This document shows positions 18,267 to 27,449 of a stretch of 64,000 nt of DNA, one piece after another. The notes below the pieces were generated by a model that was given only the letters and a program-made list of their open reading frames with translations, did no database searches and was not told the origin of the DNA. Position 1 is the first letter of the stretch; the number at the start of each line of letters is the position of its first letter. A program made the position numbers and the translations under genes. The DNA lies in assembly GCF_015291645.1 (NCBI RefSeq), contig NZ_CP030055.1, positions 2,046,001-2,110,000 on the forward strand, given 5' to 3'. This DNA comes from Bradyrhizobium sp. CCBAU 53340 (GTDB lineage: Bacteria; Pseudomonadota; Alphaproteobacteria; Rhizobiales; Xanthobacteraceae).

Positions 18267-19871
18267 TCAGGCGGTCAGCCAGACGTATTCGGCGAAGGCG
18301 TAGCCCATCATGCCGCCGAGCGGATTGGGCTCAAGTCCCTTTAGTTTGGCGGTGATGGCATCCACGTTGGAAATGTAGGCCGGAATGATGGTGGCGGCCT
18401 GTTCCGAAACCATCACCTGCATCTCATTGTAGATCTCGTGACGCTTGGCCTGGTCGAGCGAACCGCGGGCTTCGATCAGCAGCTTGTCGAATTTCTCCGA
18501 GGCGAAGCGGCTCTCGTTCCACGGCGCGTCCGACTTGTAGAGCAGGGAGAACAGGATGTCCGGCGTCGGGCGCGGGTTGATGTTGCCGAAATGGATCGGT
18601 GACTTCAGCCAGTAATTGCTCCAGTAGCCGTCGGAAGGCACGCGCTTCACGTCGAGCTTCATGCCGATCTGGGCTGCGCTGGCCTGGACGATCATGGCCA
18701 TGTCGACTGCCGAACTCGGCGCATCAGAGGTAATGACCTCGACCGTCTGACCGAGCACGCCGGCCTTCTGAAAATGGAATTTGGCCTTGTCCAAATCGAA
18801 CGCTTTGGGCTTGAGGGCTGCGTTGTGGTAGGCGTTGACGGGCGAGACGGGCTGGTCGTTGCCGACCACGCCGAAGCCGCGCAGCGCCGATTTGACGATC
18901 TGCTCGCGGTTGACGACGTATTTCATGCCCTCGACGAAGTCCCTGTTGTTGCCGGGCGTCATGTCCATGCGGATGTTCAGGTCGGTGTAGGTGCCCGATG
19001 TGGTCGTTGACAGCGCGAAGCCGTCCTTGCCGTCGAGCAGGCGCACCGAGCGCGGGTTGATCGAGGCGCCGAGATGAATGTCCCCGGACAGCAGGGCGTT
19101 GATTCGGGCGCTCTCGTCCGGGATGGCGAAGAACTCGAAGGAGTCGACGTTCGGACCGCTCTTGAAGTAGTTGGTGTTCCGCGCCCCGATCGAGCGTTCG
19201 CCGGGCGTGAACTGTTTGCAGGTGAAGGCGCCGGTGCCGTTGCCCGAGGAGAAATCGGTGGTGCCGTCGGCCACGATCATGAAGTGATGCATGGACAGGA
19301 TCGTCGGCAGGTCCGCGTTGGGGCTCGCCAGCGTGACCTCGACGGTCGTCTTGTCCACGGCCTTGAATTCAGTCATCTGGGACGCGATCGCGGCTACCTT
19401 CGATCCGGTCGCCTTGTCCAGATGGCGCTTCAGCGAAAAGATGACGTCGTCGGCACCGAGATTCTTGCCGTTGTGGAAGGTGACCCCCTTCTTCAGCTTG
19501 ATCGTCCAGGTCTTGGCATCGTTGCTTTCGATGGACTCGGCGAGCTCCATCTGGGGTACGCCGCTCTGGTCGAGAAATGTCAGGCGATTGTAGAAGGAGC
19601 AGCAGCGAACATAATCGGTCGAGAGCGAGGCTTTGGCCGGGTCCAGGGTGTCGGCGGTGGACGAGGACCAGGCCGCGGCTTTCAGGGCGCCGCCTTTCAC
19701 GGGTGTCGCCGCCACCGCTTCCGACGCACGGCCGAAGACCGTGCTGGTCGCGGCCATCGCCACGCCGTTCGCAAGCATCAGCTTCAGCAGGTCGCGACGC
19801 GAAGCCCCGCGCCGGATTGCGTTCTCGATCGTGGCATCGTCCGAAGAAGACCAGTTCGTCGTGTCGCTCAT
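18267..19871 (-). CDS. ABC transporter substrate-binding protein, family 5, Tat-exported
   Basis: 534 residues of the DppA/OppA (SBP_bac_5) family. The N-terminus has a Tat signal: SRRDLLKLMLANGVAMA inside a 55-residue leader ending near ASEAVAA. Domain marks include TWTIKLKKGVTFHNGKNLGA and RFASEKFDKLLIEARGSLDQ. It captures the substrate in the periplasm for the permeases encoded downstream. GAGGG precedes the ATG. The related genes nearby (aminotransferase, amine oxidases, SSADH) suggest an amine, opine or amino acid derivative rather than a plain peptide. Confidence 0.92.
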   Translation of the reverse strand: MSDTTNWSSSDDATIENAIRRGASRRDLLKLMLANGVAMAATSTVFGRASEAVAATPVKGGALKAAAWSSSTADTLDPAKASLSTDYVRCCSFYNRLTFLDQSGVPQMELAESIESNDAKTWTIKLKKGVTFHNGKNLGADDVIFSLKRHLDKATGSKVAAIASQMTEFKAVDKTTVEVTLASPNADLPTILSMHHFMIVADGTTDFSSGNGTGAFTCKQFTPGERSIGARNTNYFKSGPNVDSFEFFAIPDESARINALLSGDIHLGASINPRSVRLLDGKDGFALSTTTSGTYTDLNIRMDMTPGNNRDFVEGMKYVVNREQIVKSALRGFGVVGNDQPVSPVNAYHNAALKPKAFDLDKAKFHFQKAGVLGQTVEVITSDAPSSAVDMAMIVQASAAQIGMKLDVKRVPSDGYWSNYWLKSPIHFGNINPRPTPDILFSLLYKSDAPWNESRFASEKFDKLLIEARGSLDQAKRHEIYNEMQVMVSEQAATIIPAYISNVDAITAKLKGLEPNPLGGMMGYAFAEYVWLTA

Positions 19872-19915
19872 GTCAATCCCTCGCTGGCTAAAGCTTACGG
19901 CTCGTGTTGCGGGGA

Positions 19916-19935
19916 GCGGCAGATTGTTCTGCCGC
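19916..19935. promoter_or_regulatory. Palindrome upstream of the peptide ABC operon
   Basis: GCGGCAGA-TTGT-TCTGCCGC, a perfect 8-4-8 inverted repeat starting 45 bases before the binding-protein start codon. It could be an operator; with no T-run it is unlikely to be a terminator. The gap 19872-20143 shows no gene. Confidence 0.45.
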
Positions 19936-20143
19936 GCCGTTGTGGTGGAAGCTTGCGCGGTCCGTCACAACGACGTTTGCCGCGTCTCCTACCCAGGACT
20001 GCATTCTTTCCCGCGATCGAAGTCTCGCAGGATAGTCCCGCGGCTTTGGCCGAAAAAACCGCGAGCCGCGGCACAAAATTGCGAAGATGTCTCTGTTTCT
20101 AGTATTTCGGACCTGCGTCCAGCCGGCTCATTGTGCATGCCTA

Positions 20144-21523
20144 CTAATGTTGCAGCGCGGCGCGAACTTCGGCATCGGCCAAGGTATCGTCGAGAGTCCT
20201 GGTGGTGCGCTCGATGATGGCGTCGATGTCGGATTCGGTGCAGCAGAGCGGCGGCGCATAGCCCAAGACGCCGGTCGGAAAGGCCCTGATGACCAGACCG
20301 TTCTTCCAGGCGCGTTCGAAGATGCGCTTCGCCGGCTCGGCCGCAGCGGGGAGTGGTGTCTTGCGGTCCTTGTCTGTGACGAGCTCGATCGCGGCCAGCA
20401 TGCCGCGGCCGCGCACGTCTCCGACGAGGGGATGATCCTTCAACGCCCGAAGGCCCGCCATGAGACGTGCACCCGCCTTTAAACCATTCGCAAGCAGCCC
20501 ACTCTCGTAGAGGCGCAGTACTTCCAGAGCCACGGCGGCACTGACCGGATGCGCGGAGTAGGTGTAGCCATGACCGACCGCGCTCGCACCCGCCGCTTCG
20601 GCGATCGTGTCGTAGACGTGATCCGACATGAAGACCGCGCCCATCGGAACGTACCCGGAGGTCAATCCCTTGGCGACAGTCATGAGGTCGGGGATGATGT
20701 CGTCCTCGCTGCATGCGAACAACGGTCCGGTCCGGCCAAACCCGGTGATGACCTCGTCCGCAACGAAGAGAATGCCATAGGTCTGGCACCGCGCGCGCAT
20801 GGCTTTCATCCAACCTTTCGGCGGCACGAGCACGCCACCCGAGCCCTGGATCGGCTCGGCGTAAAATGCGGCCACGCGCTGCGGGCCGCCGATCTCCTCG
20901 ATTTTCGCATCGAGCGCGGCGAGCGAGGCTGCGATGACGGCATCGTCGTCCGCGCCGGCCGGATTGCGATAGACATAGTGCGACGGAATTTTGTGCTGCC
21001 AGCTCAGCGGCACACCGAATCCCGCGTGGAAGGCGGGCAGGGCTGTCAGGCCGGCGCCGACGGTCGAAGACCCGTGATAGCCCTGTTCGACCGAGATGAA
21101 ATGCTCGCGCTGTGGCTCACCCCGTGCGTGCCAATAATAGCGGATGAAACGGACCGTGCTGTCGACGGCATCCGAACCGCCGAGCGTGAAATAGACATGG
21201 TCGAGGTCGCCGGGCGCACGCTCCGCCAGCTCGGCCGCAAGCCGGATTGCAGGCTCCGATCCGAGGCTGAAATAGCCCGTGGCGTAGGGAAGCTCTTGCA
21301 TCTGCTTTGTCGCGGCGGCAACGATGCTGTCATGACCATAACCGGCATTGACGCACCAGAGCCCGGCGAAGCCGTCGACAAGCTGATGCCCGGAGGCATC
21401 AGTCACGGTGGCTCCCTTGGCTGATCTCAGCACCTTGACGCCGGCTGCTTCGTGACCCCGATAGGAGGCGACCGGGTGGATGAGATGGGCCCGATCGAGT
21501 TCAACGAGCGAATTGCTGAGCAT
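20144..21523 (-). CDS. Class III PLP-dependent aminotransferase (omega-amino acid type)
   Basis: 459 residues. The family entry is seen (GHQLVDGFAGLWCVNAGYGH), then YHGSSTVGAGLT, the PLP aspartate in LFVADEVITGFGRTG, and the Schiff-base lysine near residue 285 in TVAKGLTSGYVPMGA. It should move an amino group from an omega-amino acid, diamine or beta-alanine-like donor to pyruvate or a keto acid. Start set at the ATG at 21523 because GGAGA lies five bases upstream. It begins 12 bases after the acetyltransferase gene stop, so the two are probably cotranscribed. Confidence 0.92.
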   Translation of the reverse strand: MLSNSLVELDRAHLIHPVASYRGHEAAGVKVLRSAKGATVTDASGHQLVDGFAGLWCVNAGYGHDSIVAAATKQMQELPYATGYFSLGSEPAIRLAAELAERAPGDLDHVYFTLGGSDAVDSTVRFIRYYWHARGEPQREHFISVEQGYHGSSTVGAGLTALPAFHAGFGVPLSWQHKIPSHYVYRNPAGADDDAVIAASLAALDAKIEEIGGPQRVAAFYAEPIQGSGGVLVPPKGWMKAMRARCQTYGILFVADEVITGFGRTGPLFACSEDDIIPDLMTVAKGLTSGYVPMGAVFMSDHVYDTIAEAAGASAVGHGYTYSAHPVSAAVALEVLRLYESGLLANGLKAGARLMAGLRALKDHPLVGDVRGRGMLAAIELVTDKDRKTPLPAAAEPAKRIFERAWKNGLVIRAFPTGVLGYAPPLCCTESDIDAIIERTTRTLDDTLADAEVRAALQH

Positions 21524-21535
21524 CAAGATCTCCGC

Positions 21536-22378
21536 TTATCCAAAAGCCTGGCTGGCGAGGGCAAAAGTGGTGAATGGCCCAAGGCAGGACCGTGCAGTGT
21601 TGGGACGCTGCATGGCGATGCCTTCGTCAACCCGGGGCAGTCCATGGTTCGCGACCCAGGCGCTCAATTGGGAGCCTTCGGCCGTATCGAGGCGGACGAA
21701 GCGTCCCTCGCTTCGGGCCACGAAGAATTCAATCAATGCTTTGCCGTCGTCGACGTTTGCGGCGACCACGGGGCCGATCACCTCACCTCTGCCGAAGGTA
21801 CGTAACCCCGCAAATCCGGTGATTCCCTGGCCGCGATCGAGCACGGCCAGTTGGCCGACCTTCGCAAGCGTACGCAGCAGATCTCGTCGGTCTGCGCCGC
21901 AGGCGCTTTTGTCCAGCTCGATGATCCCGAAGATATCGTGCGCCTCGGCCGGCCGGACTTTGGCGGGCGGCGCAACATGCCGGGCCAGACCCTGATGCTG
22001 GACAATCGTGCCGGTCTGCCCAAAACCCAGCTTCTGATAGAGCGGAGCGCCATCACGCGTTGCGATCAGCCTCAGCGTGCGCGGCCCCGCGAACGCGATG
22101 ACCGCTTCCATGAGTTGGCGCCCCAATCCGCGCCCGCGGGCAGCTTCATCGACGATGACCATGTTGATGGTCGCGACGTCCTGCTCGTAGGGCGTCATCA
22201 GCACGGTCCCGAGCACGGTTGCAGCATCGGTGTCCAGCGCCACAAATCCCGTGCTTAGATCCAGCGCCAGTTGCCAGTCGTCGAGGCGATGAGGCCACCC
22301 GGCTTGACGTGAGAGGCGTAACGCGCCTTCGAGATGCTCATGGCGCAATGTCGTGAGCGAGATCGTGCTCTGGGTCAT
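21536..22378 (-). CDS. GNAT family N-acetyltransferase, two-domain
   Basis: 280 residues from the ATG at 22378. The N-terminal GNAT fold shows the acetyl-CoA loop RGRGLGRQLMEAVIAFA. The second half resembles a degenerate GNAT lobe and ends in FTTFALASQAFG. A related protein with the same plan lies at 28593-29495. It probably acetylates an amine or amino acid. It lies just before the aminotransferase gene and opposite the dehalogenase, with a candidate Lrp box in between. A longer N-terminus is possible but adds unrelated sequence. Confidence 0.85.
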   Translation of the reverse strand: MTQSTISLTTLRHEHLEGALRLSRQAGWPHRLDDWQLALDLSTGFVALDTDAATVLGTVLMTPYEQDVATINMVIVDEAARGRGLGRQLMEAVIAFAGPRTLRLIATRDGAPLYQKLGFGQTGTIVQHQGLARHVAPPAKVRPAEAHDIFGIIELDKSACGADRRDLLRTLAKVGQLAVLDRGQGITGFAGLRTFGRGEVIGPVVAANVDDGKALIEFFVARSEGRFVRLDTAEGSQLSAWVANHGLPRVDEGIAMQRPNTARSCLGPFTTFALASQAFG

Positions 22379-22481
22379 AGACTGGCTTTCCTGTCCGCCT
22401 CCAGTCTCGTACGTCGGTGACATGCAGATCGTCTGAAGGGCATTGCGGGAACGACATCTTTCACCGCAGGCGGCGGAAAAG

Positions 22482-22496
22482 CCGCATCTTATGCCG
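22482..22496. promoter_or_regulatory. Lrp-type operator candidate 3
   Basis: CCGCATCTTATGCCG matches 12 of 15 positions of the Lrp consensus and 12 of 15 bases of the box at 14063. It lies between the divergent acetyltransferase (start 22378) and HAD gene (start 22551), 54 bases before the latter. Confidence 0.45.
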
Positions 22497-22550
22497 CGTC
22501 GACGCTCTATTGTTGCGGCCCTGACATTGTGCGAGTGCACCAGGATAGGG

Positions 22551-23222
22551 ATGATGAGCCAGTTTCGCCCGAAATACGTGACCTTCGACTGCTACGGCAC
22601 GCTGACGAATTTCCAGATGGCCGAAGCCGCGCAGGATCTCTATCGTGCACACCTGCCCGAAGCGCAGATGGCGGCGCTCGTGCGCGATTTTGCAGCGTAT
22701 CGGCTTGACGAGATTCTCGGCGACTGGAAACCCTATGCGGACGTCGTCCACAATGCGCTGGAACGCGCCTGCAAGCGCAACGCCGTTGCCTTCAAGTCCG
22801 AGCATGGGCAGATGGTTTATGACCGCGTGCCGAGCTGGGGGCCGCATCCCGACGTTCCTGCCGGACTTGCCAAGGTCGCCAAGGAGATTCCGCTCGTCAT
22901 CCTCTCCAACGCCATGAATGCGCAGCTGCCGTCCAACGTGGCCAAGCTCGGGGCGCCGTTTCATGCCGCGCTCACGGCCGAACAGGCTCAGTCCTACAAG
23001 CCGCGCATGAAGGGCTTCGAGTTCATGTTCGATACGCTGGGCTGTGGACCCGAGGACGTGGTGCACTGCTCCTCGTCCTTCCGCTACGACCTGATGACAG
23101 CGCACGACCTCGGCATCAAGAACAAGGTGTGGGTCAATCGGGGTCACGAGCCCGCCAACCCGTATTACGGCTATGTCGAGATCAAGGACATCGGCGGCCT
23201 GCCTGCGGTGTTCGGGCTCTGA
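22551..23222 (+). CDS. Haloacid dehalogenase, type II (HAD superfamily)
   Basis: 223 residues. HAD motif I is at the N-terminus as VTFDCYGTLTNF, with the nucleophile Asp at residue 13. Motif II is VILSNAMN, the lysine lies in SYKPRMKGFEFM, and the acidic motif region reads VVHCSSSFRYDLMTAHDLG. This matches type II L-2-haloacid dehalogenases, though the physiological substrate may be a phosphorylated or non-halogenated compound. Upstream in-frame codons were dropped because the family begins at QFRPKYVTFDCYG. The FAD oxidase gene starts 16 bases later, so the two form a pair. Confidence 0.88.
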   Translation: MMSQFRPKYVTFDCYGTLTNFQMAEAAQDLYRAHLPEAQMAALVRDFAAYRLDEILGDWKPYADVVHNALERACKRNAVAFKSEHGQMVYDRVPSWGPHPDVPAGLAKVAKEIPLVILSNAMNAQLPSNVAKLGAPFHAALTAEQAQSYKPRMKGFEFMFDTLGCGPEDVVHCSSSFRYDLMTAHDLGIKNKVWVNRGHEPANPYYGYVEIKDIGGLPAVFGL

Positions 23223-23238
23223 GCCGGCGGGATCTGCG

Positions 23239-24513
23239 GTGAAATACGTTCCTTACTGGCATGATACCGCACCGCGCTTTTCCGGCGGTGCCGACGGTCC
23301 CGTCGAGGGGCACTATGACGTTGCGGTGATCGGGGGCGGCTTCACGGGTCTTGGAGCTGCGCGGCAGCTTGCGAAGGCGGGCACGAAGGTCGTTGTCCTC
23401 GAAGCAGACCGGGTGGTCGGCGGCGCATCGGGACGTAACGGCGGCCATCTCAACAATGGTCTCGCCCACAGCTATCTCGCCGCCAAAGCCGAGCTCGGCA
23501 AGGAGCGAGCCGTCGCGCTCTACCGCGCGCTCGATTCCTCGATCGACACGCTCGAGGCGCTGATCGCGGAGGAAGGCATCGCGTGCGACTTCCGCCGCGC
23601 TGGCAAGCTCAAGCTCGCCTCCAAGCCGAAACATCTCGACGCCATCGCTCGCAATTTCGAGGCGGTTCATCGCGAAGTGGATCCGGACACCGCGTTGCTG
23701 TCAGCTCAGGATCTCGGTGCGGAAATTGGCTCGCCCTTCTTCGGTGCGATGCTCTCGAAGAAGAGCGCGATGATGCATATGGGACGCTATGGCGTCGGAC
23801 TTGCCGAGGCCGCCAAGCGCGGCGGCGCCACCATCTTCGAGCAGGCACTGGTGACCGCGCAGACGCGCGAAGGGGCGCGCCATCGGCTGACGACGCCGCG
23901 CGGCAGCGTCACGGCCGACCAGGTGATGCTGGCGACGGGCGCCTATACCACCTCGAACTTCGGTTACTTCCGCCGACGCCTCGTCGCCGTCGGCAGCTTC
24001 ATCGTTGCGACCCGGCCGCTGACGACGGCTGAAATTGCGGCCACCATGCCGGGCAATCGCACGTGCGTCACGTCGATGAACGTCGGCAATTATTTTCGTC
24101 TCGCTCCGGACAACCGTCTGATCTTCGGCGGCCGCGCGCGCTTCTCGGCGACCTCGGACCAGCGGTCCGACGCCAAGAGCGGCGCTATCCTGGTGGAGGG
24201 GCTCACACGGGTCTTCCCGCAACTGGCCGGTATCGAGATCGACTATTGCTGGGGCGGCCTCGTCGACATGACAAGCGACCGCTTTCCGCGCGCCGGCTAT
24301 CAGGACGGGCTGTGGTATGCGATGGGCTATGCCGGTCACGGCGCACAGCTGTCGACCCATCTCGGCATGATCATCGCAGATGCGATGCTCGGGCGCGAAG
24401 ACCGCAACCCGATGAAGGACCTCGACTGGCCCGCGGTGCCCGGACATTTCGGTAAGCCGTGGTTCCTGCCGCTGGTGGGAATGTATTACAAGATGCTCGA
24501 TCGCATTCAGTAG
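23239..24513 (+). CDS. FAD-dependent oxidoreductase (PuuB-like amine oxidase)
   Basis: 424 residues from a GTG at 23239 that has GGCGGGAT upstream. An earlier frame start inside the HAD gene gives an unlikely leader. The FAD loop is YDVAVIGGGFTGLGAARQL, followed by VVGGASGRNGGHLNNGLAH, diagnostic of gamma-glutamylputrescine oxidase relatives. It also has FGGRARFS and the C-terminal YAMGYAGHGAQLSTHLG. It should oxidise an amine made or imported by neighbouring systems. It is cotranscribed with the HAD gene and converges on the SSADH gene. Confidence 0.9.
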   Translation: MKYVPYWHDTAPRFSGGADGPVEGHYDVAVIGGGFTGLGAARQLAKAGTKVVVLEADRVVGGASGRNGGHLNNGLAHSYLAAKAELGKERAVALYRALDSSIDTLEALIAEEGIACDFRRAGKLKLASKPKHLDAIARNFEAVHREVDPDTALLSAQDLGAEIGSPFFGAMLSKKSAMMHMGRYGVGLAEAAKRGGATIFEQALVTAQTREGARHRLTTPRGSVTADQVMLATGAYTTSNFGYFRRRLVAVGSFIVATRPLTTAEIAATMPGNRTCVTSMNVGNYFRLAPDNRLIFGGRARFSATSDQRSDAKSGAILVEGLTRVFPQLAGIEIDYCWGGLVDMTSDRFPRAGYQDGLWYAMGYAGHGAQLSTHLGMIIADAMLGREDRNPMKDLDWPAVPGHFGKPWFLPLVGMYYKMLDRIQ

Positions 24514-24547
24514 TCTGAAGACGATCGAGCCTCTTGCTCGTCGCGGC

Positions 24548-26005
24548 CTAGCCCAGCCCTCCGATGTGAAAGGCCTTGGTCTCGAGGTATTCCTCGATCC
24601 CGACCTGTGCCCCTTCGCGTCCCAGTCCTGATTGCTTGATGCCGCCGAACGGAGCTACCTCCGTCGACACCATCCCGGTGTTGAGGCCCACCATGCCGGC
24701 TTCGAGTGCTTCGGCAACGCGCCAGGATCGCTTGAGGTCGCGCGTATAGAAGTAGGCGGCAAGTCCGAACGGTGTCGCGTTTGCAATGGTAATCGCCTCT
24801 TCGTCGGTCTCGAAGCGGAACAGCGGTGCGACAGGGCCAAACGTTTCCTCATGCGCCAGCACCATGTCGGTGGTTGCCTCGGTGAGGACGATCGGCGCGG
24901 TGAATTGCGGGCCCTTGGGCAGGGTTGCCGGTCGAGCAGCGATACGGGCACCCTTGGATAGCGCATCGGCGACATGGCGGTTGATCTTGCTGATCGCCGT
25001 TTCGTTGATCATCGGCCCGATCGCCACGCCGGGTTCGAGACCCGATCCCACTTTCATTCTCTCGACGCGGGCGACAAGCTTTGCGGCGAAGGCATCGTAG
25101 ACGCCGGCCTGGACGAGGATCCTGTTGGCGCAAACGCAGGTCTGCCCGCCATTGCGGAACTTCGACATGATTGCACCCTCGACCGCAAGGTCCAGATCGG
25201 CATCGTCAAAGACGATGAAGGGCGCATTGCCGCCGAGCTCGAGGCTCACGCGCTTGACGCTATCAGCGGCACCGCGCATCAACAGCGAGCCGACGCGGGT
25301 CGAGCCGGTGAACGAAATCTTGCGCACCGTCTCGTTGGCCATGATCTCCGCGCCGATCTCGCTCGGCAGGCCGGTGACGACGTTGATGACGCCCGCGGGA
25401 ATTCCGGCGCGCTCAGCCAGCACGGCGAGAGCCAGCGCCGAATGGGGCGTGAATTCCGATGGCTTGATCACAACGGTGCATCCAGCCGCGAGCGCGGGAG
25501 CCACCTTGCGCGTTATCATGGCGTTGGGGAAATTCCAGGGCGTGATGATCGCGCATACCCCAACAGGCTCCTTGAGGATGACGATGCGCCGGTCGGGTGT
25601 GGGCGAGGGGATCGTGGAGCCGCCGATCCGCCGGGCCTCCTCCGCGAACCATTTGACGAAGGAGGCGCCGTAGCGGATCTCGCCCTTGGACTCTTCTAAT
25701 GGCTTGCCCTGCTCGAGCGTCAGGATACGCGCGAGATCGTCGAGATGCGCGATCATGAGGCCGTGCCAGGCCTCCAGAAGCGCGGCGCGCCCCGCATTGG
25801 TTTTCGCGCGCCAGCTCCCGTAAGCCTTCGCGGCCGCGGCAATGGCGGCGCTTGTGTCGTCCCGTCCCATGGCCGGAACGGTTCCGAGAACAGTCTGCGT
25901 CGCCGGGTCGATCACGTCGATGGTCGCGCCCGAGAGCGCGCCTTGCCACTGGCCGCAGATCAGGCCCTGCTGGCGGAAGAGCTGCTTGTCGCTGAGGTTC
26001 TTCAT
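24548..26005 (-). CDS. gabD: NAD(P)-dependent succinate-semialdehyde dehydrogenase
   Basis: 485 residues, the normal length for GabD. Visible are ITPWNFPNAMITRK, the cofactor-binding FTGSTRVGSLL, the catalytic glutamate in VSLELGGNAPFIVFDDAD and the nucleophile in GQTCVCANR, then EETFGPVAPLFRF. It oxidises succinate semialdehyde or a related aldehyde such as glutarate semialdehyde to the acid. It fits downstream of the aminotransferase and amine oxidases that produce such aldehydes. It is followed, in transcription order, by nothing closely spaced; the gene upstream is the tartrate-type dehydrogenase, 17 bases away. Confidence 0.9.
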   Translation of the reverse strand: MKNLSDKQLFRQQGLICGQWQGALSGATIDVIDPATQTVLGTVPAMGRDDTSAAIAAAAKAYGSWRAKTNAGRAALLEAWHGLMIAHLDDLARILTLEQGKPLEESKGEIRYGASFVKWFAEEARRIGGSTIPSPTPDRRIVILKEPVGVCAIITPWNFPNAMITRKVAPALAAGCTVVIKPSEFTPHSALALAVLAERAGIPAGVINVVTGLPSEIGAEIMANETVRKISFTGSTRVGSLLMRGAADSVKRVSLELGGNAPFIVFDDADLDLAVEGAIMSKFRNGGQTCVCANRILVQAGVYDAFAAKLVARVERMKVGSGLEPGVAIGPMINETAISKINRHVADALSKGARIAARPATLPKGPQFTAPIVLTEATTDMVLAHEETFGPVAPLFRFETDEEAITIANATPFGLAAYFYTRDLKRSWRVAEALEAGMVGLNTGMVSTEVAPFGGIKQSGLGREGAQVGIEEYLETKAFHIGGLG

Positions 26006-26022
26006 CTGTTGCGCCTTGTCGA

Positions 26023-27066
26023 TCAGGAGAGACGGGAAAGCACGGCTGCGGTGATGGCCTCGGTGCGCTCCTTGCCGGGAACCGTGCCGATGCCATGTGA
26101 GGTGACGGCCGCCAGCGCCGTCATGATCCGCGCGGCGGCCTTTGCCTCGCCGAGATGCTCGAGCATCATCGCCCCGGACCAGATGGCTGCGATCGGATTG
26201 GCCGTGCCGAGATGGGCGATGTCGGGTGCCGAGCGGTGGACGGGCTCGAACATCGAGGGCGCGTTACGCTCCGGATTGATATTGGCCGAGGCGGCAAAGC
26301 CGAGCCCGCCCTGGATGGCGGCGCCGAGATCGGTCAGAATGTCGCCGAACAGGTTGGAGGCGACGACGACGTCGAGGCTCTCCGGCGCCATCACCATGCG
26401 CGCGGCGAGCGCGTCGACGTGATAGCTCGTGCATTCGACGTCGGGATAGTCGGCGGCAACCAGCCGCGTCACCTCGTCCCAGAACACCATCGAGTATTTT
26501 TGTGCATTCGACTTGGTGACCGAGGCGAGCTTCTTGCGCCGCTTGCGCGCCTGCTCGAACCCGAACCGCAGGATCCGTTCGACGCCGGCGCGCGTGAACA
26601 CGGAGGTCTCGACCGCGATCTCGGCGGAGGTGCCCTGATGCACGCGCCCGCCGGCGCCTGAATATTCGCCTTCGGTATTCTCGCGGATGCAGAGGATGTC
26701 GAATGTGGTCGTCTTCAGCGGACCGTTGACGCCCGGCAGCAGACGATGCGGCCGGACGTTGGCATATTGGGTGAACCCTTTGCGGATAGGCAGCAGCAGC
26801 CCATGCAGCGATACGGCATCGGGCACCTCCGCCGGCCAGCCGACCGCGCCGAGCAGAATCGCATCGAATCGTTGCAGCGTCTCGATGCCGTCGGCCGGCA
26901 TCATTGTGCCCGTGTCCTTGTAAAAGGCACAGGACCACGGAAATGTCGTTCCATTCAGCGCAAAGCCCGAATGACCGGCGGCTGCTTCGAGTACAGCCCA
27001 TGCGGCCTCGGTCACGTCGCGGCCAATACCGTCACCGGGGATGAGTGCGATCGCGTAGGTCTTCAT
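26023..27066 (-). CDS. Tartrate dehydrogenase / isopropylmalate dehydrogenase-like decarboxylase
   Basis: 347 residues from the ATG at 27066, which has GAGGAG five bases upstream. The beta-decarboxylating dehydrogenase fold is clear: IALIPGDGIGRDVTEAAW, then IRENTEGEYSGAGGRVHQG, the catalytic lysine region VTKSNAQKYSMVFW, DILTDLGAAIQGGLGFAAS and EPVHRSAPDIAHLG. The IRENTEGEYSG and VTKSNA forms are typical of tartrate dehydrogenase or D-malate dehydrogenase rather than LeuB. It would oxidise a 2-hydroxy dicarboxylate with NAD. Its position between SSADH and GhrA suggests a carboxylic acid branch of the same pathway. Confidence 0.88.
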   Translation of the reverse strand: MKTYAIALIPGDGIGRDVTEAAWAVLEAAAGHSGFALNGTTFPWSCAFYKDTGTMMPADGIETLQRFDAILLGAVGWPAEVPDAVSLHGLLLPIRKGFTQYANVRPHRLLPGVNGPLKTTTFDILCIRENTEGEYSGAGGRVHQGTSAEIAVETSVFTRAGVERILRFGFEQARKRRKKLASVTKSNAQKYSMVFWDEVTRLVAADYPDVECTSYHVDALAARMVMAPESLDVVVASNLFGDILTDLGAAIQGGLGFAASANINPERNAPSMFEPVHRSAPDIAHLGTANPIAAIWSGAMMLEHLGEAKAAARIMTALAAVTSHGIGTVPGKERTEAITAAVLSRLS

Positions 27067-27086
27067 GAGGACTCCTCGACTCGGCG

Positions 27087-27437
27087 TCATGACACCGTGA
27101 CGTAGATCTTGCGAACGGTCTCGATCGTCTTCCACACGCCCGTAAATCCGGGTTTCATGATGAAGCTGTCGCCGGCCTTGAATGTCATCGGGACGCCGCC
27201 ATCAGGCGTGATCTCGATCGTGCCGGCGAGGATGTGACAGAACTCGAAGGTCTCGCCCTTGATCGAGCGCGTCTCGCCTGGCGTTGCTTCCCACACGCCG
27301 GTGTGCACGAGTTCGCCCTTGGCCTCGTCCTGGACCCAGGTCTTGAAGTGCGGTGCGCCGGCAATGAGCCGCTCCGGTATCGGGCCGGATTCCTTCGGGG
27401 CAAAAGTCGGGCTGGGTTCGATCCGTTTCAGCAGCAA
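27087..27437 (-). CDS. Small cupin-domain protein
   Basis: 116 residues from a TTG at 27437 supported by GAGGAG seven bases upstream. A single cupin is seen: ETRSIKGETFEFCHILAGTI for motif 1 and FKAGDSFIMKPGFTGVW for motif 2. It matches the cupin_3 type found beside amino acid and amine catabolic genes. Possible roles are isomerase, dioxygenase or ligand sensor; motif 1 lacks the usual pair of histidines, so metal catalysis is doubtful. It lies between the GhrA and tartrate-type genes in the same direction. Confidence 0.8.
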   Translation of the reverse strand: MLLKRIEPSPTFAPKESGPIPERLIAGAPHFKTWVQDEAKGELVHTGVWEATPGETRSIKGETFEFCHILAGTIEITPDGGVPMTFKAGDSFIMKPGFTGVWKTIETVRKIYVTVS

Positions 27438-27449
27438 GTTGGGCTCCTC

